Below, piece after piece: positions 36,212-47,681 of a stretch of DNA of 64,000 nucleotides. Each line of letters starts with the position of its first letter. Position 1 is the stretch's first letter. The translations under genes were made by a program, and so were the position numbers. This DNA is from Rosa chinensis. Lineage: Eukaryota > Streptophyta > Magnoliopsida > Rosales > Rosaceae. The stretch covers positions 1-64,000 of the forward strand of contig NW_020126823.1 of NCBI RefSeq assembly GCF_002994745.2. Direction: 5' to 3'. The notes under the pieces are model-generated. The model was not told the DNA's origin and did not search any database. It saw only the letters and a list, made by a program, of their open reading frames with translations.

Positions 36212-38201
36212 ATGGAGGTACAAGTCTAGGCTGAAAGACTATAAACATTAAGCGCTGCTTGGGAGGCAACCCAATTCAGAAGTTGCTGTGGAGGAGTCAT
36301 CAACGCAGATTTGTTTTATTTTTCCTTTTACTCCTCCAATTTTCTTTGTACTTAGTCATTATTTTCGTAAATCTTTTTCCTATATACTTAAGTGTTTTAT
36401 TGCATGTTTATACTTGATTACATTGAGGACAATGCAATATTTAAGTGTGGGGGAAGGGATTTATATTTGAGTCTTTTATTTTGAGTCATATATTGAAAAA
36501 TAAAAAAAAAATAAAAAAAAAAATTAAAATTTGAAAAATGTCAAAAATTCAAAATTTTCGTTGCTTTTGTTTTTGTTTTTGAGTCTTAGGATGCCCTTTC
36601 AACTGTCTAGGATGATTCTATATCTCTGAAATCATGACTAAAAGAGGATCACAAAATTGAGATGATTTAAACACGGTATTCTTTGGTTAATTGAGATATA
36701 TGAAAAATATGTGCCTTGTAGTGGATATGGATTTCGAAACTTTGGTACAGAATATGAGCATGTTAAGATGAGTTTTGATTCATAAAGCCATGTGAGATAT
36801 TTGACCCATGTCTTTTTTTTCTTGGAGTGAATCGAAAATATATATTCTTAATTTCTTGGCGATGTTTTGATGATCTCATTATTCTTTCATCTTGATTGAC
36901 TACTTGCCATAGATTAAGTTTGATGGACTAGAGAATGCTAGAATTCACTCTTGTGCTTGTTGAGACGTATATCAATACATGGCCCTGATTCTGGATGGGA
37001 TAGAGGCACCCTAGGAATTACCACCATTGCCAAATAAACTTGTGTCCCTATTTGTGCCCGTCGTGGGACCCCCCTAGATAAGCCCCTTTGAGCCTACACT
37101 AAGCCTTTTCATTCATCACCCTTAAAACCCTTAACCATGAAGCTTAGTATAGTTACAACTCTACCCTTTGTTCTAAGAACTTAGTGGAGCTATCTTTTGA
37201 GACTTACTACTTGAGGGTTTGGTGCTAAGGATGGAAATTGAGAAGAGGTTAAAGTTCAAGTGTGGGGGTAGACTTGTCCATAAAGAAAAAAAAATATGTG
37301 AAAGCCGTGAAAAATAAAAAGAAAAGAAAATTGTGTACGGCATAAAAAGAAAAGAAAGAAATATTTATGGATTTTAGTCCCCCATACTTAGTGATTTTGG
37401 AGTCTGCTTTGAAATGAAGGCCCACTAAAGAAAAATCTGGCCTTTGTCCATTCACTATAGTTTAAGGGAAGTTTACAATGAAGATTGGGCCCAACATGAA
37501 GACATTAGGCCCCTTTTATGTTACCTCTAGGGAAAGTGACGTTTTTGCAATGCCTTGGTGGATTTCTTGAGGTCTCTACATCTACATATGCTCTGCTAGG
37601 TTTTTAGGACACTTTGATAAATCCTTACCCTTCGTTTCTTTAAACCTTGAGCTATGGCCCCATTACAACCCTTGATAAGACCTTCTTGATCCTTAAGATG
37701 GGACAGCCCTTGATGTGGAGATGAGTTACAAGAGTTGAACTTATGGCTTGGGTCCATCTGTGCAAGTAGTTGATATCTTTCATGAGATCTTTAAAAGAAT
37801 ATTATACATGTGCTTTCGTTTCTTATAATATGTGATATACTTGCTATCTTTCACATATACTTGAGTGTATAAGCTTTTAAGCATTGCCATGATCTGAGAA
37901 AAGAAAGAGTGGATATACCTTGTGAGGAATTGAATCAAACTTGTTTGAAACGTGCTTAACAGAAACCATCACCATTGTTCCAACCAAGTCCTACTTGTGT
38001 ATATGTAACTTATGTGTTTTAATTAACTCTCGAATGCCTAAACATTGATTCTTGGTGACATGCTAATCTTGGTGTTGTGAAAGTAAGAGATTGCTGAGAC
38101 AAATAGTTGAAGGGCAATAGAGTTTGTTATGTGTCGAGTCTTTAATTTTTGTTGAGTCGTAGTCGTGTCTGTGTTGTGATTTTGCTAAGGGACTAGCAAA
38201 A
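36212..38201 (+). other. Non-coding 3' region of plus-strand element
   Basis: Landmarks: hairpin TTGGG/CCCAA with loop AGGCAA (36259-36274), 48 bases after the integrase stop; hairpin TTACATTG/CAATGCAA (36418-36437) then AAGTGTGGGGG (36443-36453); AAGTGTGGGGG again at 37258-37268; hairpin TTTTGCTA/TAGCAAAA (38180-38201). No env-like ORF is visible. Confidence 0.82.
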
Positions 38202-38219
38202 GCTAAGTGTGGGGGAATT
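38202..38219 (+). other. Polypurine tract
   Basis: GCTAAGTGTGGGGGAATT directly before the LTR at 38220. Confidence 0.88.
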
Positions 38220-40445
38220 TGATAGGAGCATTTTAATGCGACGTTTTAATTGCATTTCCCTACATTTCTCTGCGCCATTTCCTTGAAAAATCCCTGTTTG
38301 GGAAAGTTTCCATTCTTTGATTGGGAAAGTTCCTTATTGTAGAAAGTTTCCATTTTTGTCTTCATTTCTCATTTTTCATTTCTCATTTCTCATTTCTCAT
38401 TTCTCATTTCTCATTTCTCATTTCTCATTTCTGGAAAGTTTCTATTTTTCATTTTTAGTAAGTTTCTATTTTTCATTTTTAGAAACTTTCCATTTCTCAA
38501 TTTTAGAAAGTTTCTATTTTTCAAATTAGGTAAGTTTCCATTTTTCATATTAGTTTCTATTTTCAGGACCTTCGAGCTAAAAAGTGGAAATGAACGCACG
38601 AATGGAAAGAGGAGCTTGCGAACGTCAAGACGAACGAATATGAGAGAAATCGGACCACACAATTGAGCAGAAATGAAGAAATAAGCTTTCCTAGTCCAAC
38701 CAGGAAATCCTACGAAATGGAGGAAGGCTTCCCGAGCAAGTTTCCAACGCAACCATAAAAAAGAAATGGAAAAATAATGTGTTTTGCGTTGGAAGATAAG
38801 AAGGCTTGAAGATGAAGCAACGAGGCCCAAGAACACTTTGGATTTTCGGCAAAATGGATCAAGGCCCATCAAAGCCCATGACATTAGGGTTTGTGACGCA
38901 AACCCTAACCCTAAAGATGTGTTGCCGTGAAAACCAAAGAGAGGAGGCAAAAGTGGCGTGAAAAATCAAGGGAAGAATCAAAGATTACGCAAGAGATTTT
39001 CTAGGGTGAAGTTTATGGAAAGAAATCAAGAAAAAGCACCAAATGGCGTCTAGATTCATTCCTAGAAACCCTAAGTATATTTTGGCCGAAAATACAAGAA
39101 GAAAATCAGAAAATATTCAAGGAATTTCGGCAAGAATATATTAGGGTATCTTCTTGGAGTTTTATGATTGGTTGGATGACACACTAGGGCTTACTTGGCA
39201 ATTTCTCATTGGTGGAAGGCATGTGGAATTATTAATTTAATTCCTTGGTAAATAAATCAGAAAACTCACGGCTTGGAAGCCAAGACATGCCATTCCCTAT
39301 ATATACACTCACCCTAGACGTTTCAAAGGACCACTTTACAATTCAGAAAATTCTCTCTACGCGCGGAAGCTCTCTCCATTCTTTAGTGCAACTTTGGCGT
39401 TTTCAAGCAAGGAAGGAAGAAGCAAGATCAAAGCCGTGAGCATCATCATCCATTCCACCTTGAAGCCGTGCACTTTGAAGCTTGCTTTCAAGCTTCATTC
39501 GTTCATTGTTCAAGTTATTCATCCATCTCTCCATTCACGGTGTAATTCAACCTTCTTTCTTGTAATCACTTTTGATTCTCCTTATTTGATTTCGTTGGAT
39601 GTTGTTCTAGTTAACATTGATGTTTGAACAAGGTTTATATTCTGAAAATTTATGATTGATTAAGGATTTTCGATTTCTATGTTGTGATTCCAAAGTTGCT
39701 TATGTGTGATTGTTCGATTGAATTTGCTTTATAGATAACTCTTGTATGTTAATCTTAATTGGTTCGAAACTTTTAGGGTTTATGTATGAGTGGTGCTAGA
39801 TTTAAGAACATGAAATCAACTTTTTGTTTTGTGTAACTTGAATCAAAAGTAGTAAAGGTTTTGGACAAAAATCGAATTCAATTGAAGAGGATTGCAATTA
39901 GGTGAACTTATTCATACTAAGTTGTGCACTTGAGTTGATAGCCTTTCTTGATGCTTCTTGCGTTGAATATGTATGATTGACTAGCTTTCTAGGGCTTGAT
40001 TACATGTTTGATAGGATTAGTCTTTGTGCTTTCACTTAGATTAATTAGCGTTGAAAGTAAAATATGGGAATTCGTTTGCTTTCTAATGTTTCACATGATC
40101 AACTCCTCTCACATGACTTGGAAGAACAATATAAAGTTAATTCGAATTCAATCATGAATTTGGTTTTAATCTTTGTTTCTTACATTTCATTCTTGTATTT
40201 GTGTTTTTGTTTATACTTAGTTTTAATTCTTGTTTTTAATTTTCGAAAACCAAACCCTAAAACCCCCTTTGAATTCGTAAATAATATGTATATGTGTGAA
40301 TATTGTACTTTGTTTTATTTTAATTGTTTAAATTGTCTTACATTGACAGGTGTACCCTCAATCCCCGGAATAGAACGATCCCTACTTGCTTATACTACTA
40401 ATGATATTTCTAGGGTTAAATTATATGCTTGCTTTGAGCGTATCA
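38220..40445 (+). repeat. LTR shared by two elements (2226 bp)
   Basis: On its left is the polypurine tract of the integrase-bearing element, as for a 3' LTR. On its right is leader sequence of a second element, as for a 5' LTR. It differs clearly from the next LTR (43150-45173), so they are not a recent pair. Features: ten tandem 7-mers CATTTCT (38363-38432), TTAGGGTTTG/CAAACCCTAA around TGACG (38884-38908), TATA box (39298-39306), terminal hairpin ATATGCT/AGCGTAT (40423-40443). Confidence 0.85.
38363..38432 (+). repeat. Microsatellite of ten CATTTCT units in U3
   Basis: Ten tandem 7-base units, one imperfect (CATTTTT). The same unit is expanded in the LTRs of the gag-only element (47458-47521 and 55088-55151, reverse strand). 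It lies among degenerate repeats GAAAGTTTCTATTTTTCATTT. Confidence 0.9.
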
Positions 40446-41112
40446 ATTTTTTATATTGTTGAATGCGAATTTTAATTGTAAGTTGTAAATTGAATGGAAT
40501 AGGTGAAGTCTCTTTTGTTAATATTGGCCTAAACCCCTTATTGGTACCTAGTTCAGGTCCCTTAAGGTTGAGGGCGGTCTTTATTAACACTTGTTGAACT
40601 GTCTTCACACTTATGAACTTTTTCATCTTAGTAAGTATAGCCTATGTGGAATGGTGTCTAGGAAGGGGACAACGTTCATGACGGGTTTTTGAATCCAGAA
40701 GTACTTAAAAATGGGCCTAAACCACTATGTGGGAGTAGCTCATGCCAAAATGGATTTTTCCTCTCGTGTTCGTCCTCCCCTACCTGGCCATTTCAGTAAG
40801 GTTGCCCAAAGGATGTAAGAGGGACTTTGTGTCTAGACGACTATACTTGGGCCGCATGTCCAACTTGATTTACCGCTTGGAATTAGACTTGATATCAATA
40901 ATATTTATGACAAAAGAAAATGTAACAAAATGTTGTGATACACTAAGGTAAAAAAAAAACATTTGTGTAAATATTTTTTATGTTTTTTTTTACTCACTTG
41001 TGTACCTAACTTATGTCTTTAGTATAATGTACAATATATTTGTAGTTTGTAATTCTTAGTTACTTGTTTATACATTTTGTATTTCTTTGTTAATTATAGT
41101 CACTAACTTTAT

Positions 41113-43131
41113 TTAATGGAGGTACCGTCTAGCTGAAAGACGTTAAACTCAAGCGCTGCTTGGGAGGCAACCCAATTCAGAAGCAGCTGTGAAGGAGTCA
41201 TCAACACAGATTTGCTTTCTCTTTCCCTATTTCTTTTTATTTTTTATTTTTATTTTTTTTTTCTATTTTATTTTAGGATTTGTTTTCATAAATGCCTTCT
41301 ATCTATGCTTATTTGTGTTCATTGCATGCTTATGATTGATTACATTGAGGACAATGCAATATTTAAGTGTGGGGGAAGGGATTTATATTTTTGTCGTTTT
41401 TATTGTGAGTTATATATTCGGAAAAAAAAATATAAAAATAAAAAAATGTCCCAAAAAAAAAAAAAAATTGTTGCTTTTATTTATTGAGTCTTAGTCTTTT
41501 GTATTTATTTTTGAGTCATAGGATGCCTTTCAACTGTCTAGGATGATTCTATATCTCTGAAATTATGGCTAAAAGAGGATCACGAGATTGAGATAATTTT
41601 TAATGGTATTCTTTGGTTAATTGAGATATATGAAAAGCATATGCATGAGTAGTGGATATGGATTTTGTGACCTTGGTACAGAATATGAGCCTGTTAAGAT
41701 GAGTTTTGATTCATAAAAGCCCATGTGAGATATTTGAGCCCATGTCCCTTTTTCTTGGAGTGATATGAAAAATATATTCTTATTTTCTTGGCGATGTTTT
41801 GATGATCTCATTATTCTTTCATTTGATTGATTGCTTGCCATAGATTAAGTTTGATGGACTAGAGAATGCTAGAATTCGCTCTTGTGCTTGTTGAGACGTT
41901 ATATCAATACATGGCCCTGATTCTGGAAAGGATAGAGGCACCCTAGGAATTATCACCATTGCCAAATAAGCCTGTGTCCCCATTTGTGCCCGTCGTGGGA
42001 CTCCCCTAGTTTAACCCCTTTGAGCCTACGTTAAGCCTTTTCTTTCATCACCCTTAAAATCCTTAACCCTGAACCTTAGTATAGCTACACTCCTACCCTT
42101 TGTTCTAAAAACTTAGTGGAGCTATCTTTTGGGACATTACTTAAGGATTTGGCATTGAGAATGAAAATTGAGAAGAGGTGAAAGTTCAAGTGTGGGGGTA
42201 GACTTGTCCATAAAAAAAATGTATGTGAAAGCCGTGAAAAAGAAATGAAAAAAAAAAAATTGTACATGGCTAGAAAGAAAAAGAAAGAAAGAAAAATGTC
42301 TATGGATTTTAGTTCCCCATACTTGGTGAGTTTGGAGTTTGTTTTAAATTGAAGGCCCATTACAGAAAAATTTGGCCTTTGTCCAATTCACTAGAGTTCA
42401 AAGGAAGTTTAGAGTGAAGTTAGGGCCCAACATGAAGACATATGGCCCTTTACTTCTATGGGATTATGACGTTTTATATGCCTTGGTCGATTTTTAGAAG
42501 TCTCTACATTTACATGAGCTCTGCTAGGTTTTTAGGACACTTTGTTAAATTCCTTATCCTTTGTTTCTTAAAACCTTGAGCCTTAGCCCCATTACAACCC
42601 TTGAGAAGACCTTCTTGATCCTTAAGATGGGGCAGCCCTTGATGTGGAGATGAGTTACAAGAGTTAAAATATGGCTTGGGTCCATCTGTGCAAGTAGTTG
42701 GTACCTTTCATGAGATCTTTAAAAGAAAAATATACATGTGCTTTCGTTTCATATAATATGTGATATACTTGCTATCTTTCACATATACTTGAGTGTATAA
42801 GCTTTTAAGCATTGCCTTGAATTCTGAGAGAAGAAAGAGTGGATATGCCTTGTGAGGATTGAATCAAACTTGTTTGAAACATGCTTGACAGAACCCATCA
42901 CCATTGTCACAACCAAGTCCTACTTGTGTATGTGTAAATTATGTGTTTCAATTAACTCTCGAATGCTTAAACATTGACTCTTGGTTAAGTGCTAATCTTG
43001 GTGTTGTGAAAGTAAGAGATTGCTAAGACAAAAAGTTGAAGGGCAATAGAGTCATTGTTTATGTAGAGTCTTTAAATTTTCGTTGAGTCTTAGTTGAGTC
43101 TTTGTGAGATTTTGCTAAGGGACTAGCAAAA
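41113..43131 (+). other. 3' region of the LARD-like element
   Basis: Hairpin TTGGG/CCCAA (41160-41175), hairpin TTACATTG/CAATGCAA before AAGTGTGGGGG (about 41340-41376), a second AAGTGTGGGGG near 42187-42198, and the final hairpin TTTTGCTA/TAGCAAAA (43110-43131). No coding sequence. Confidence 0.82.
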
Positions 43132-43149
43132 CCTAAGTGTGGGGGAATT
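43132..43149 (+). other. Polypurine tract
   Basis: CCTAAGTGTGGGGGAATT before the LTR at 43150. The first base differs (C for G) from the other copies. Confidence 0.87.
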
Positions 43150-45173
43150 TGATAGGAGCATTTTAATGCGACATTTTAACTGTTATTTCCCAATATTTTC
43201 TGCGTTATTTCCTTAATAAAACTCTGTTTAGGAAAGTTTCCATTCTTCGAATGGGAAAGTTCCTAATTGTAGAAAGTTTCCGTTTTGTAGTTTCTATTTT
43301 CCATTTTTAGAAAGTTTCCATTTTAGTTTAAGAAAGTTTCCATTTCTTATTTTAGAAAGCTTCTATTTTCTGGTTTTTGGAATAAATAAGCAGAATTGAG
43401 TTCATAAATGGAACGAGAAGTTTCATGAAGATGACATGGCAAGGAGAGAATCAAGGAAGAGGTTTTTTTTTTAAAAAGGAAAATATATTTTCCTTGGGGA
43501 TTAAATTTGCCGTGTAATACTTAAGGAAAAACAAGGTGACAACGTGGGAATTGAAGATGATTGATTGAGGATTTCAAGGAGAGATTTTCTTGGGAGACTT
43601 TTATGGAAAGAAATATTGTTGGAGGAATAATTTGGTGTGATTGCCAACGTGAAAATCAGAAATAATCAAGGAGATGACGCCAAGAGAGATTCAAGGGAGA
43701 TACTTATGGAAGGAAAATATGTGTGCACCAAGGAAAAGCTAAAAAGGCGTCTAGATTCATCCCTAAATTCCCTAAAGGAATGTTGGCCGAAATTCATGAA
43801 GAAAATCAGAATAATTTCAAGGAAATTCGGCAATTAAATATTAGAGAGGTATTTTAGAGAATTATGATTGGTTGGAACACATCACAAGGCTTACTTGGCA
43901 TTCTATGATTGGTTGGACCACATCACAAGCTTACTTGGCGAATTATCATTGGTTGAAGCTATGTGGAAAATTATGATTGCTTTGTGAACCCTAGCCATGC
44001 TCCTATATAAAACTCCCCCTTTCTCAACGTCAAGGGTTCCTCTCCCCCATACAATTTACACTTTAGAAAAAAATCAGAAAATCTTCTTAGCATAGCCGTG
44101 AGTTTCTCCATCCTCTAGTCATCTCCACGAGTTCAAGCAAGGCCAAGGGAGAAAGAAGCATAGCCGTGAGCATCCATCATCCATCTCCAACCTTGAAGCT
44201 TGCTTTCGAGATTCAAGAGACCACCACATCAATCGTTCATCACCATCTCCATCTCACGGTGTAATCCGATTCTCCTTTGTAACCTTTGCTTTGAATTTCG
44301 TTGGTTATGAACTAGTTGACATATGTGTTTGAACAAATATTAATTTCTGGAATTTTTATGATTAATTGAGAATTTTCAGATTCATATTATTGTTCTTCGA
44401 GAGTTTCTTATGTGGGTTTGTTTAATTAAATTTGTGTTATAGATAACTTTTGTATTTTAATCTTATGTGGTTGCAAACACTTAGGGTTTTGATATGAATG
44501 ATGCTAGGTTTAAGAGCATGAAATCGACTTTTCGTTTTGTGTAAACTTGAATCAAAGTAGTAAAGGTTTTGTACAAAGATCGAATTTAATTAAAGAGAAT
44601 TGCAATTAGGTGGACTTTTCCATACTAAGTTGTACACTTGAGTTGATAGCCTTTCTCTATGTGTAATGCGTTAAACATGACATGATTGACTAGCTTTCTA
44701 GGGTTTGATTGCATGTTTGATAGGATTAATCTAGGTGCTTTCGCTTAGGTTAATTAGCATTGAAAAGTAAAAAATGGGAATTCATTTGCTTTCGGATGTT
44801 TCACATGATCAACTCCTTTCTCATGACTTAGATGAACAATATTAGGGTTTGAGTCAATTTTAATCATATGTTTCGATTTTGATCTTTGTTCTCTCATTCC
44901 ATTCGTATTTTTATGTTTTTGCATTTTAATTGTTTTGTTAACTTAGTTTTATTTTCGAAAAAAAAACCAAAAACAAAATTCCCCCCTTTTCGTAAATAAT
45001 GTTTATACTTGTGAATATCCTTGTAAATATTATACTTTGTTTTAATTTTAATTGTTTAATTGTTTGACAATGGCAGGTGTACCCTCAATCCCCGGAATAG
45101 AACGATCCCTATTTATTACGTACTACTAATGAAATTTCAGGGTTAAATTATGCGCTTGCTTTCGAGCGCATCA
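43150..45173 (+). repeat. 3' LTR of LARD-like element (2024 bp)
   Basis: TGATAGGAGCATTTTAATGC to ...GAGCGCATCA. Very similar to 60199-62227. TATA box at 44004-44010. Terminal hairpin ATGCGCT/AGCGCAT (45150-45171). Its right flank is minus-strand Athila 3' region, so the element was inserted there; the presumed target duplication is aaagg. Confidence 0.92.
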
Positions 45174-45300
45174 AAAGGCTTAATGTAGGCTCAAAGGGCT
45201 TATCTAGGGGAGTCCCACGACGGGCACAAATGGGGACACAAGTTTATATGGCAATGGTGGTGATTCCTAGGGTGCCTCTATCCCTTCCAGAATCAGGGCC
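45174..45300 (-). mobile_element. Fragment of minus-strand Athila 3' region
   Basis: 127 bp similar to 48775-48900 on the same strand. It is cut on the left by the LTR at 43150-45173 and on the right by the gag-only element. It continues at 55294, since gggcc (45296-45300) is duplicated at 55294-55298. Confidence 0.9.
45296..45300. repeat. Target site duplication gggcc, left copy
   Basis: gggcc at 45296-45300 and 55294-55298 flanks the complete gag-only element. The undisturbed sequence (for example 48892-48896) has it once. Confidence 0.95.
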
Positions 45301-47663
45301 TGATGTCGCTTTTATCGAGCGACCAATTTAACCCTGAAATGTCATTAGTAGTATAAAGTAAATAGGGATCGTTCTATTCCGGGGATTGAGGGTACACCTG
45401 TCATTATCAAACAATTAAACAATTAAAATTAAAACAAAGTATAATATTTACAAAAATATATACATATTTACGAAAAGGGGGGATTTTTGTTTTTGGTTTT
45501 CTATTTTCGAAAATAAAAGCTAACTAAATAATTAAAAACGCAAAAACATAAAAATATAAATGGAATGTAAGAACAAAGATCAAAATCGAAACTCATGATT
45601 AAAATTGATTCAAGTTCATCATTGTTCATCATAGTCATGCAAGAGGAGTTGATCATGTGAAACGTTCAAAAGCAAATAATTTCCCATATTTTACTTTCAA
45701 TGCTAATTAACCTAAGCGAAAGCACCTAGATTAATCCTATCAAACATGCAATCAAACCCTAGAAAGCTAGTCAATCATGTCATGTTTAACGCATTAAGCA
45801 CCTAGAAAGGCTATCAACTCAAATGTGCAACTTAGTATGAAAAAGTCCACCTAATTGCAATCTTCTTTGATTAAATTCGGTTTTTGTACAAAACCTTTAC
45901 TACTTATCGATCCAAGAACACAAAACCAAAAAGTTGATTCATGTTCTTAAATTCGTAGCACCAATTATATCAAAACCCTAAGTGTTTGCAACCACATAAG
46001 ATTAAAATACAAAAGTTATCTATCATGCAAATTTAATCAAACACTCACACAAAAGCAACCATAAATCGCAATATATGAATCTGAAAATTAACAATTCATC
46101 ATAAAATTTCAGAAAACAATACTTGTTCATACATATGTGTCAACTAAGGCAAAACCAACGAAAATACAAAGCAAAGGTACAAGGAGAATCGGATTACACC
46201 GTGATGAAGATGAGATGAATGAAGTGATGATGTGGTCTCTTGAATTTCGAAAGCAATCTTCAAGGTGGAGGGTGGATGGTGTGCACGGCTTGTCTTCTTC
46301 TTCCTTGGCCTTGCTTGCACTTCGTGGTTGCCCTAGAGGATGGAGAGGAGCACGGCTAGTCTAAAGAGTTTTCTGAATTATTTTCTCAAAGTGTAAACGT
46401 AAAGAATGGAACTTGGAACCCTTGACGTTGAGAGAAGAGAGGAATATATAGGGGACGGCTTCTAGGTCTTCAATCCGTCCACAACCCTAGCAAAGCTCAC
46501 GGCAATCTCTTGCTTCCTCCACATAATTTTCTCCAATGATTTCGTGCCACATAAGCCCTATGAGGTGGTGCAACCAATCACAAAATTCCAATATAAATTC
46601 CCTAAATAATCTTGCCGAAATATATATAGATATTTTCTGATTTCCTTCACCAATTTCGGCAACAATATACTTAGAGAATAAAGGGGGACGAACCTAGACT
46701 CCTTTGAGAGCTTTTTGTGTTCAACACATATTCTCTTTCCTTTAAAAGCTCCCTAAGAAATCTCCACGAAATCTCTTTATTTTTTTTCTGATTTTTCCTC
46801 ACGGCAAAACCCTAGTTTTTCTCTTCATTATCTTTTGCCGAATTCCCTAGGGTTTGCACGGCATCCCCTTGTTTTCCTCTTGGCTTGGACGGCTAGGTCT
46901 TCTAGGGTTTTATCTCTTGATTTATTTCCATAAAAATAACCCTAGAAAATCTCCTTTTAATTTCTGATTTTCTTGGACGCCACCTCCTTGTTTCTCTCTT
47001 GCAAATTCACGGCAACAACAACCTTAAGGGTTAGGGTTTGCGTCACAAACCCTAATGTCATGGGCTTTGATGGGCCTTTATCCAATTTGCCGAAAATCCA
47101 AAGAGTTCTTGGGCCTCGTTGCTTTATCTTCAAGCCTTCTCATTTTCCAACGCAAAACACAATATTTTTCCATTTCTTTTTCATGGTTGCGTTGGAAACT
47201 TGCTAGGGAAGCCTTCCTCCATTTTGTAGGATTTCCTGGTTGGACTAGGAAAGCTTGTTTCTTCATTTCTGCTCAAATGTGTGGGCCATTTTCTCTCATG
47301 TTCGTTCGTCTTGATGTTCGCAAGCTCCTCTTTCCATTCGTGCGTTCATTTCCACTTTCTAGCTCGGAGGTCCTGAAAATAGAAACTATACTTAAAATAG
47401 AAACTTTCTAAAAAATGAAAATAGAAACTTACTAAAAATGAAAAATAGAAACTTTCCAGAAATGAGAAATGAAAAATGAGAAATGAGAAATGAGAAATGA
47501 AAAATGAAAAATGAAAAATGAAGACAAAAATGGAAACTTTCTACAATAAGGAACTTTCCCAATCAAAGAATGGAAACTTTCCCAAACAGGGATTTTTCAA
47601 GGAAATGGCGCAGAAAAGTGTAGGGAAATGCAGTTAAAATGTCGCATTAAAATGCTCCTATCA
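45301..47663 (-). repeat. 3' LTR of complete gag-only element
   Basis: 2363 bp. R-U5 (about 45301-46420) matches the LTR of the other gag-only element, but U3 does not and is closer to the solo LTR and to 59800-60198. Terminal hairpin GTCGCT/AGCGAC (45305-45323), TATA box on the minus strand (46443-46450), inverted TTAGGGTTTG/CAAACCCTAA (47031-47055), 7-mer microsatellite (47458-47521). Confidence 0.94.
46443..46450 (-). promoter_or_regulatory. TATA box of gag-only LTR
   Basis: TATATATT on the minus strand; its twin in the 5' LTR is at 54073-54080. The start site is expected some 25-35 bases further, close to the point where the two gag-only LTR subfamilies begin to match. Confidence 0.6.
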
Positions 47664-47681
47664 AATTCCCCCACACTTAGC
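47664..47681 (-). other. Polypurine tract of complete gag-only element
   Basis: CTAAGTGTGGGGGAATTT context on the minus strand beside the LTR. Hairpin arms TTTTGCTA/TAGCAAAA at 47682-47703. Confidence 0.87.

Larger units (their letters stand above)
40446..43149 (+). mobile_element. Non-coding Athila derivative (LARD-like), interior
   Basis: Leader (40446-41112) joined directly to the 3' region (41113-43149), with no gag or pol between. The joint is at the sequence that follows the integrase stop in the coding copy (aatggaggtac at 41114-41124 against 36210-36220). The primer binding site is missing: about 150 bases after the LTR are lost compared with 62228-62400. This copy can therefore no longer prime DNA synthesis normally. 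Leader module 2 is at about 40490-40900. Confidence 0.87.

Noticed and set aside
36288..36470. Short ORFs in the 3' region as an env-like gene
   Set aside because: No ORF above about 90 aa is shared between copies; no signal peptide plus transmembrane plan is seen. The region is kept for its non-coding motifs instead.
38363..38432. CRISPR-like array or satellite
   Set aside because: Uninterrupted 7-mer slippage repeat in an LTR, without spacers.
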